Below are positions 1 to 4,761 of a stretch of 6,231 nucleotides of DNA, piece by piece. The notes under the pieces were generated by a model. That model was not told the DNA's origin. It made no database searches and saw nothing but the letters and a program-made list of their open reading frames with translations. The stretch is from NCBI GenBank assembly GCA_030673585.1, contig DAOVIU010000078.1:1-6231 (forward strand), in the 5' to 3' direction. A program made the translations under genes and the position numbers. Within the stretch, counting starts at the first letter, position 1; each line of letters begins with the position of its first letter. Source of the DNA: Pseudomonadota bacterium. Lineage in GTDB: Bacteria; Desulfobacterota; BSN033; G020346125.

Positions 1-310
1 CGAGGCATTTTGCCACGGATAGGGAATCTCTCTTCTGCGGTTCCTCATCCTTGATCAGGATTCCCTCATCTGCACCCATGGCCAAACAGTACCTGACCGC
101 TTCTTCAGCCCCTTGTGGTCCCAGCGTGATGACGGTGACTTTGCCTTCCCCGAACTTTTCTCGAAGCCCGAGGGCCTCTTCCACGGCGAATTCATCATAG
201 GGATTGGCAACGTACTTCATCCCTTCTTCCGCGATACCCGTGCCCTCGCTATCAATTTTTATTACTGATTCTGTATCCGGTACTTGTTTTACACATACGA
301 TGGAATTCAC
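1..310 (-). CDS. etfB: Electron transfer flavoprotein beta subunit, N-terminal 103 residues (cut by window edge)
   Basis: EtfB pairs with EtfA in a soluble FAD-containing heterodimer that carries electrons between acyl-CoA or other flavin dehydrogenases and the quinone pool or, in bifurcating forms, ferredoxin and NADH. The visible part is the N-terminal half of the adenine-nucleotide-binding fold: a V-C-V-K-Q-V-P-D-T opening at residues 5-13, NPYDEFAVEEAL at 36-47, a VTVITLGP strand at 58-65 and AMGAD at 77-81, all typical of EtfB. The start is GTG at 310, chosen because an AAGGAGG ribosome-binding site sits at 320-326 with good spacing; it leaves no missing N-terminus. It lies 51 bases after the flavoenzyme gene on the same strand with no terminator between, so they are probably co-transcribed, and etfA would be expected next. 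The C-terminal half is outside the window, so a bifurcating and a non-bifurcating form cannot be told apart. Confidence 0.95.
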   Translation of the reverse strand, partial: MNSIVCVKQVPDTESVIKIDSEGTGIAEEGMKYVANPYDEFAVEEALGLREKFGEGKVTVITLGPQGAEEAVRYCLAMGADEGILIKDEEPQKRDSLSVAKCL

Positions 311-361
311 TCTTTGCCTCCTCCTTTACAGAAATATTCTACCAATGCACCGCGAAAACCC

Positions 362-2311
362 CTATATCTCCCGAGCTATCTTTGAACCCTCGTAGATCGC
401 CTCCATGGCATTTCGGGCTTCCACGCAGTCCCCCACGGCAAACGCCTTGACCCCCCTTTTGCCCTCAACGGCCCTCCAAAGGGAGTCCTCGGCCCTAGCC
501 CCCGTGGCAAGAACGACCGTGTCCACCCCCATAAGCTTCCGATCCCATCCCTTCTGCACATAAACAATCCCATCCTCATCAACGCGCTTCACCCGCGCCT
601 CGAGCAGAACCTCCACCCCCTTTTCCGAGAACTTCTCCTCAAAATAGATCCGATTGGCGTTGCCCGTATCAGCAGCCATCGTATCAAGCATCTCAAGAAT
701 CACTACCTCCTTGCCCTGCTCAACGAGGTAATCAGCCGTTTCCAACCCAACAAGCCCAGCCCCCACCACAACTATCCGTTTCCCGACGGAAACCCTTCCC
801 GCCAGTACGTCCACCGCGTAAACCACACCCTCACGATCAATCCCATCAATCTCCGGAACCAGCGGAATCGAACCTGTGGCAACCACGTACACATCCGCAT
901 CGAGGCCCTCCACCAACTCGGGCGTCACCTCCTTCCCCAACTCTAAACCAACCCCCAGTTTCTTCACCTGCCGGATTTGGTACTCAGCGACCTTTCCAAG
1001 CTCATCCCGATGGGGAGGTACTCTGCCAACCCTGATCTGCCCACCAAGCTCCGTCTCCCTTTCATAAAGGGTCACCTGGTGATTTCGAAGCGCCGCCACC
1101 CTGGCCACCTCTAACCCAGCCGGACCCCCTCCAATCACCACCACCCGCCTGGGCTTATCCGCCTTGTGAATCTCAAACTCCCGCTCCCTCCCAATAACCG
1201 GATTCTGAAGACACGTAACGGGCTCCATATGATGGATCTTATCAATGCACCCCTGGTTGCACCCAATACACTCCCGGATGTCATCAAACCTTTCCTCCTG
1301 AGCCTTTCTCGGCCACTCGGGATCGGCCAACAGCGCCCTCCCCAAATCCACCAAATCCGCCTTCCCCTCCTCAATCACCCGAGCAGCTCTCAGGGGCTCA
1401 ATGATCCTACCAACAGCCGCCACCGGCACCCCCACCGCCTCCTTCACCATGGCGGCATAGTGAATGTTGGTGAAGTCGGGGATCGACATCGGTGGAATCA
1501 TCATGTATGGTCGCGACTCGTGAACCCCCACCGAGGCAATAATGGCGTCGGCACCCCCCTCAGCCACAAGCTGAGCCGTCACCATCGCATCCTCCGGCGT
1601 AGTCGCTCCCTCCACGTGATCATTGATGTTGATCTTCACGATCACGGGAAAGTCCGCACCTGCCTTCTTCTTGATGTCCCGAAGAATCTCCAACAGGAAG
1701 GTAGCCCTCCCCCTCGCATCCCCGCCATATCGATCCGTCCGCTTGTTGGCATAGGGGGAGAGGAATTGGGTGATGAGATACCCATGGGCCCCATGAATCT
1801 CAACAGCATCAAACCCCGCCTCCCTGGCCCTCCGAGCAGCATCACCAAACTTGGAAACCATCAGCTCAATCTCCTCCAGGGTCATCTCCCGGGGCCTTTC
1901 AATCTTCTTGGTGATCGCCCGAAATCGAGAAACCAAACTGGAAGGCCCTACAGGCTGGAGCCCCGTTATCTCCGAAGAACATTCCCTTCCCCCGTGGAAG
2001 ATCTGCTGGGCAATGTTCCCCCCCTCAGTATGAACAGCAGCAGTCAACTCCCGCAGCCCTGGAATGAGCTTGTCATCGTAAGCCCCGGCACAATACCGAA
2101 TCCGCTTCCCCTCCAGCGAGACGTACGAAGACTCCGTCACATTCAGACCACACCCCCCCCTGGCGATATTGGCGTGGTAGGCCTTAAACCGGTCGGTTAC
2201 AAACCCGTCCTCCGTGCAAAAATTTGAGACCATCGCCGCCATCATGATTCTGTTCTTCAATTCCAACTTCCCGATCTTGATCGGCTCAAAGAGCTTTCCC
2301 GCATTCCCCAT
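362..2311 (-). CDS. FadH/2-enoate reductase-like FMN, 4Fe-4S, FAD oxidoreductase (Old Yellow Enzyme superfamily)
   Basis: A full-length (649 aa) member of the 2,4-dienoyl-CoA reductase / 2-enoate reductase / BaiCD-BaiH group, which reduces (or in reverse forms) an activated C=C bond with NAD(P)H. Residues 1-340 are the FMN TIM barrel, with the HGAHGYL motif at 173-179 and RTDRYGG at 191-197. Y178 and H264 align by motif with the catalytic Tyr166 and His252 of E. coli FadH. Four cysteines, C348, C351, C355 and C367 (spacing 2-3-11, as in FadH), bind a 4Fe-4S cluster. The C-terminal half has an FAD-binding GxGxxG at 394-399, a second dinucleotide-binding GxGxxG at 517-522, and the FAD-closing VGD at 626-628. 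E540 at the end of the second beta strand suggests NADH rather than NADPH. The start is ATG 2311 with SD GAAGGGGGA at 2318-2326; an in-frame TTG at 2335 would put the SD inside the gene. The true substrate (enoyl-CoA, free enoate, steroid or ring compound) cannot be read from sequence. Confidence 0.95.
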   Translation of the reverse strand: MGNAGKLFEPIKIGKLELKNRIMMAAMVSNFCTEDGFVTDRFKAYHANIARGGCGLNVTESSYVSLEGKRIRYCAGAYDDKLIPGLRELTAAVHTEGGNIAQQIFHGGRECSSEITGLQPVGPSSLVSRFRAITKKIERPREMTLEEIELMVSKFGDAARRAREAGFDAVEIHGAHGYLITQFLSPYANKRTDRYGGDARGRATFLLEILRDIKKKAGADFPVIVKININDHVEGATTPEDAMVTAQLVAEGGADAIIASVGVHESRPYMMIPPMSIPDFTNIHYAAMVKEAVGVPVAAVGRIIEPLRAARVIEEGKADLVDLGRALLADPEWPRKAQEERFDDIRECIGCNQGCIDKIHHMEPVTCLQNPVIGREREFEIHKADKPRRVVVIGGGPAGLEVARVAALRNHQVTLYERETELGGQIRVGRVPPHRDELGKVAEYQIRQVKKLGVGLELGKEVTPELVEGLDADVYVVATGSIPLVPEIDGIDREGVVYAVDVLAGRVSVGKRIVVVGAGLVGLETADYLVEQGKEVVILEMLDTMAADTGNANRIYFEEKFSEKGVEVLLEARVKRVDEDGIVYVQKGWDRKLMGVDTVVLATGARAEDSLWRAVEGKRGVKAFAVGDCVEARNAMEAIYEGSKIAREI

Positions 2312-2317
2312 TGTTTT

Positions 2318-2326
2318 TCCCCCTTC
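2318..2326 (-). promoter_or_regulatory. Ribosome-binding site that fixes the flavoenzyme start
   Basis: GAAGGGGGA on the minus strand ends 6 bases before ATG 2311. It decides in favour of this ATG over the upstream in-frame TTG at 2335, which has no Shine-Dalgarno sequence ahead of it. A TAATAT that could be a -10 element lies just upstream (about 2336-2341 on the minus strand) but has no convincing -35, so it is not listed as a promoter. Confidence 0.75.
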
Positions 2327-2511
2327 AAATTTCAATATATTACCAAACCCTCATGAAACAATGCCTCTTTCCTCAAGATTCGACAAACCTGATTCAAGCA
2401 CGCCCTTTTGATGAAAGTGCTATCACCAGGCCTTTACTGGGCTCACCCCTCCGAGGACTAGATTCCAAACGTCGCAGAATGATCTCCTTCATTGAAACAC
2501 GGAAACACGGC

Positions 2512-3249
2512 CTAGGGAATCCTATCCCTGCCTATGAACGAACACTCGTGTAAGGGCAGAATGATGTCTGCAATTTGCTTCACCTTGAGGCCACTGTCAT
2601 AGGCCTGGCGAATATCAAGGTGAAGACCTGTTGTTACCACCGGAAATCCCTTTTCCTTAATGTATCGCGGGGGATCAAAATTTGCCAATGTGCTACAGAA
2701 TCCAGTGATTACGGCACGACCCTTTGGAGTTTCAACCGCTACGGACTGCGCCCCAGGGGAATGGCCGGGAGTGAGAAAAACCCTGACTCCGTCAATGATT
2801 TCCTTGTCTCCCTCGATGACCCTGAGCTTCAAATCATCAAATATTTTATTACTGTAGTCTCCCGTCATCGCAGATGCCGGATGAGGATTTCGAGCAAAAT
2901 CCAACTCCGCTTTCTGAACGATAAACTCGGCATTGGGAAACTTGGGGGCCAATGCTATATGATCCCAGTGCAAGTGAGTGAGGATAACAATCTCAATATC
3001 ATTGGGCTTAAGACCCAGTTTTGAAAGCCCATCCTCGAGAGATTGGATGTTCTCTTGAGGGTATCCGTGCCCGGGGTACATTTCAGCCGTAGCACCAGCA
3101 TCTACCAAGATCTTTGGCTGCGAACCCTCTATGTACCACACATAGAGACAGGACCCAGCAAGCTGCACACTATTCAGGCGGTAGGTCCAATAAGCTTGAC
3201 CTCGAGGGCCCATACATAAAGGTATGGGCCGAATATGATATTTACACAT
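2512..3249 (-). CDS. Metallo-beta-lactamase-fold hydrolase, N-acyl homoserine lactonase (AiiA/AttM)-like
   Basis: A 245-residue, single-domain MBL-fold protein, the usual length for the lactonase-like branch, with no signal peptide, so probably cytoplasmic. The metal-binding motif HLHWDH is at 92-97 (H92, H94, D96, H97). The third-site histidine is H163 in TPGHSPG, and the last one is H234 in LPLHE. The bridging Asp that normally follows the next strand (a G-D motif) is not there: the strand ends T-G-F-C-S at 182-186, leaving F184 and C185 in its place. The start is ATG 3249, with AGGAGG at 3257-3262 and 7 bases of spacing. Family members cleave lactones, thioesters or other esters; quorum quenching should not be assumed. 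It is the first gene of the leftward set and is separated by 200 bases from the flavoenzyme gene, with no clear terminator in the gap, so read-through is possible. Fold call firm, substrate unknown. Confidence 0.9.
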   Translation of the reverse strand: MCKYHIRPIPLCMGPRGQAYWTYRLNSVQLAGSCLYVWYIEGSQPKILVDAGATAEMYPGHGYPQENIQSLEDGLSKLGLKPNDIEIVILTHLHWDHIALAPKFPNAEFIVQKAELDFARNPHPASAMTGDYSNKIFDDLKLRVIEGDKEIIDGVRVFLTPGHSPGAQSVAVETPKGRAVITGFCSTLANFDPPRYIKEKGFPVVTTGLHLDIRQAYDSGLKVKQIADIILPLHECSFIGRDRIP

Positions 3250-3300
3250 TCCTGAACCTCCTATGTGAACTCATTCTCTGCTTCTTGATTCACCAATATC

Positions 3301-3319
3301 TTTCAGATTATACCTGAAA
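3301..3319 (-). promoter_or_regulatory. Perfect inverted repeat over a minus-strand TATAAT (-10) upstream of the hydrolase gene
   Basis: TTTCAG, 7 bases, CTGAAA form a perfect 6-bp inverted repeat. The spacer contains a consensus TATAAT read on the minus strand (3307-3312). Transcription would begin near 3300 and give a leader of about 50 bases before ATG 3249. No good -35 is present 17 bases upstream (around 3330-3335), where one GCGTAT copy lies instead. The layout fits a promoter whose -10 is covered by a dimeric repressor, possibly with an activator, but no regulator can be named. Confidence 0.45.
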
Positions 3320-3489
3320 AGCGCGCCACCTGCGTATCTCAGCTTGTTGCCAAGCCATTTAGATCATGCCTCTTCCTATTAAAGTCAGGTTCCGAATAAT
3401 AATTACCCCCATCATGCCATGTCACAACATGAATCCAACCGGTAGATTCCTATTATGCCGAATCCCGGGCTAGCAATACGCTGTCGACC

Positions 3490-3518
3490 TTTTTACCAAT
3501 AACCACCGGCCATGTCAA
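3490..3518 (-). promoter_or_regulatory. Candidate sigma-70-type promoter towards the hydrolase gene
   Basis: On the minus strand TTGACA (3513-3518) is followed after exactly 17 bases by TAAAAA (3490-3495). The -35 is perfect and the -10 matches 4 of 6. The transcript would start near 3483, right at an ATACGC/GCGTAT copy (3476-3481), and would have a leader of about 235 bases. It is an alternative or second promoter to the TATAAT at 3307-3312. Confidence 0.4.
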
Positions 3519-3525
3519 TATGCCT

Positions 3526-3541
3526 TGTCATTTGGTTGACA
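3526..3541. repeat. Inverted repeat TGTCA-N6-TGACA, possible operator
   Basis: A perfect 5-bp inverted repeat with a 6-base spacer (TTTGGT). It lies just upstream of the minus-strand TTGACA at 3513-3518. The size and symmetry suit a dimeric helix-turn-helix regulator. Five-base arms can arise by chance, so this is only a candidate. Confidence 0.3.
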
Positions 3542-3620
3542 GACGGCGACTTGATTCCCCCGGAAGCAAACACAACACCGCAATGGGGAAAGGTTGATCC
3601 CTCCAAACGGACAAGATAAA

Positions 3621-3629
3621 TGTTATAAT
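3621..3629 (+). promoter_or_regulatory. Extended -10 promoter (TGnTATAAT) for the C_GCAxxG_C_C gene
   Basis: TGTTATAAT is a perfect extended -10 element on the plus strand. No -35 lies at 17 bases, which extended -10 promoters can tolerate; the nearest TTGATC is 24 bases upstream. Transcription would start near 3636, within or just after the ATACGC at 3630-3635, giving a leader of about 120-140 bases. A second, weaker -10 (TATACT, 3685-3690) lies downstream. Confidence 0.5.
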
Positions 3630-3688
3630 ATACGCTAACGCTGCTACAAGCGATCGTATTACGGCCTTTTCAAAATAACGAGCGTATA
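3629..3688. repeat. 8-bp inverted repeat TATACGCT / AGCGTATA flanking the promoter start region
   Basis: TATACGCT at 3629-3636 and its exact complement AGCGTATA at 3681-3688 are separated by 44 bases. The left arm begins on the last base of the extended -10 TATAAT, and the right arm overlaps the second -10 (TATACT). Either two sites for the same regulator or a long-loop stem in the 5' leader is possible; the repeated core GCGTAT elsewhere in the region favours protein-binding sites. Confidence 0.4.
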
Positions 3689-3739
3689 CTGTATTCTCTA
3701 TCATTTATTCTCGCTTTGCGGCTTATATATCCTTATCTT

Positions 3740-3745
3740 GGGAGG
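3740..3745 (+). promoter_or_regulatory. Strong ribosome-binding site without a conventional start codon after it
   Basis: GGGAGG is the only good Shine-Dalgarno sequence ahead of the C_GCAxxG_C_C gene. Eight bases after it, in the gene's frame, stands ATA (3754-3756) and not ATG, GTG or TTG. The first conventional in-frame start (TTG 3775) is 29 bases away, too far for normal initiation from this site. Confidence 0.6.
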
Positions 3746-3774
3746 TTAGCACCATATCAACGAGAGATGAGATT

Positions 3775-4299
3775 TTGAATAGGGTCCACGCGCGGGCGCT
3801 GGAAAGTGACAGGGATTACCACGGTTGTTCGCAGTCTGTGCTGGATAGCATTCAAAAGGAGTTTCTTATCGGGAACAAGGAAGTGTTGAAGTCGGCAACC
3901 GTATTAGCAGGCGGTCTTCTTCGGCAGGGTGAGACGTGTGGAGCTATAATTGGTGCTATGATGGCACTTGGGCTGGTGATAGGCCGGGATAGAATTGAGG
4001 ACAGTAAAACCTATCGGGATGCAAAGGCCCCGTGCCTGGAAGTATACGATAGAATCAAAGAGGAACTGAAAAGGGAATTCGGGTTTGAGGGGGAGTTAGA
4101 GAGCACCCTTTGTCGAGATATTCAGGAGAAGGTATACGGGAGACCATTTAAGATGTGGGACTCCGATGATTACCAGGCTTTTCTCGATGCCGGGGGTCAT
4201 AGCGAAACGGGATGTCCCAAAATCTGTGGCGTAGCTGCTCGAGTTGCAGCGGAAAGAATCATGGAGCTTATTTGGATGCCATCGGAAATGGTACTATAG
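3775..4299 (+). CDS. C_GCAxxG_C_C family probable redox-active protein
   Basis: A 174-residue cytoplasmic protein of the C_GCAxxG_C_C family (TIGR01909/PF09719), proposed redox proteins defined by four conserved cysteines and a CGAxxG motif; no biochemical role is established. Here C18 lies in YHGCSQ, CGAIIG at 55-60 is followed by the small-residue helix AMMALGL, C113 lies in TLCRDI, and C147 and C151 form the C-terminal GCPKIC. C87 is an additional cysteine. No transmembrane segment or signal peptide is clear, though 56-70 is hydrophobic. Coordinates use the first conventional start, TTG 3775, which has only weak SD sequence. The strong GGGAGG at 3740-3745 instead points to ATA 3754, which would add seven residues (M/I-S-T-R-D-E-I) and give 181 aa with a natural-looking N-terminus. 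It is transcribed away from the hydrolase gene, so the two may share control. Family members often sit near transporter genes; none is seen here. Confidence 0.9.
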   Translation: MNRVHARALESDRDYHGCSQSVLDSIQKEFLIGNKEVLKSATVLAGGLLRQGETCGAIIGAMMALGLVIGRDRIEDSKTYRDAKAPCLEVYDRIKEELKREFGFEGELESTLCRDIQEKVYGRPFKMWDSDDYQAFLDAGGHSETGCPKICGVAARVAAERIMELIWMPSEMVL

Positions 4300-4300
4300 A

Positions 4301-4384
4301 TGTGGGGCCCAACCCGCCAACTCTATCGTAAGAGCTACAATCAGCCGTCTTTTCCCGGATTGTACGTGAAAATTCCGCCCCACA
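4301..4384. repeat. 84-bp segment bounded by 8-bp inverted repeats
   Basis: TGTGGGGC (4301-4308) and GCCCCACA (4377-4384) are exact complements that enclose 68 bases. The left arm starts one base after the TAG stop of the redox-protein gene. There is no target-site duplication outside the arms and no T-run after the right arm, so neither a miniature transposon nor a classical terminator is shown. It could act as an RNA stem that protects or ends the transcript. Confidence 0.35.
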
Positions 4385-4583
4385 CTTGGAGTGAAAACCT
4401 TACGCACTCGGCTACACCATTTCCACCGAAACCGTTAAAGTACCTCCACACATCCATCTCACCATAGGTCAACTTCAAACAGTTTGAGAATTTATATCCC
4501 GTATTGTTTGTATAATCGACCCATTTGGCGCAATATCCCGGATTAGGGTGAGTGGCGGCATAAAAAGCTGAGGAGGAGTTCGG
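4341..4583 (-). pseudogene. Start-less open frame, possible remnant of an unidentified gene
   Basis: An 80-codon open frame on the minus strand ends with TGA at 4341-4343 and is closed upstream by an in-frame TGA at 4584-4586. The first in-frame ATG (4455-4457) would leave only 38 residues, and no ribosome-binding site is evident. The translation looks protein-like rather than random: it is rich in Tyr, Trp, Gly and Asn, has three cysteines, contains pieces such as GYCAKWVDYTNN and VAECVRFSLQVWGG, and about 60% of first codon positions are purines. I do not recognise the family. It may be a decayed secreted or phage-type gene, or a chance open frame (an 80-codon frame is not very rare in 460 bases). 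Confidence 0.25.
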
Positions 4584-4761
4584 TCAGGGTTCTCAAGAAA
4601 TCCCCAGGTTTTGACAGAATCCTTGGATTTGATTATTATGAAGAACTTGGATGAGGGAAACAAGAGACCAGGAGCTCACGAATCCACTGAGTCTGCGCAG
4701 AAGGCATTGAGAGGTTGCGGAAATTCCCTTCATAGATGAGACTGTCAGGGGCTAACGGAAA

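Larger units (their letters stand above)
3250..3753. other. Divergent intergenic region between hydrolase and redox-protein genes
   Basis: This 0.5-kb stretch has no convincing gene in any frame. It carries the start signals of both flanking genes: candidate promoters in both directions, two compact inverted repeats, and four copies of the 6-mer GCGTAT/ATACGC (3332-3337, 3476-3481, 3630-3635, 3682-3687). It is more AT-rich towards its right half than the flanking genes. The size and signal density suggest a shared control region, which is inference. Confidence 0.6.
4300..4761. other. Intergenic region between redox-protein gene and sigma-54 activator gene
   Basis: 462 bases with no intact, well-supported gene. 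It begins with an 8-bp inverted repeat right after the stop codon and overlaps an 80-codon minus-strand open frame without a start (4341-4583). A TATAAT lies at 4511-4516 on the plus strand with a TTGAGA 21 bases upstream, too far apart for a good promoter. The 8-mer ATATCCCG occurs twice (4494-4501 and 4533-4540). No rho-independent terminator with a U-tract was found for the upstream gene. Confidence 0.5.

Noticed and set aside
1166..2227. A 353-codon open frame on the plus strand
   Set aside because: It lies wholly antisense to the flavoenzyme gene, which has intact motifs throughout. Its translation is Pro/Arg/His-rich and low in complexity, as expected of a shadow frame, and it has no recognisable domain.
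2312..2335. Upstream TTG start for the flavoenzyme gene (eight extra residues)
   Set aside because: It would place the strong ribosome-binding site inside the coding region, and nothing Shine-Dalgarno-like precedes it.
2425..2445. Short CCAG...CTGG hairpin between the hydrolase and flavoenzyme genes as a terminator
   Set aside because: Only a 4-bp stem and no following T-tract on the transcribed strand.
2394..2492. A 32-residue minus-strand open frame in the gap between hydrolase and flavoenzyme genes
   Set aside because: Has an ATG but no good ribosome-binding site and no recognisable sequence; probably chance.
2575..3024. A 149-codon open frame on the plus strand
   Set aside because: It is antisense to the metallo-hydrolase gene, whose metal motifs and ribosome-binding site are clear. 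Its product matches no family I recognise.
4552..4570. Possible sigma-54 promoter (GG...GC) in the region before the activator gene
   Set aside because: The GG and GC dinucleotides are separated by 11 rather than the required 10 bases, and flanking consensus is poor.
4475..4663. A 62-residue minus-strand open frame with ATG
   Set aside because: Overlaps the other minus-strand frame in a different phase, lacks a ribosome-binding site and shows no family likeness.
4638..4739. A 33-residue plus-strand open frame upstream of the sigma-54 activator
   Set aside because: Hydrophilic, no ribosome-binding site, no recognisable family; could be a leader peptide but nothing supports it.
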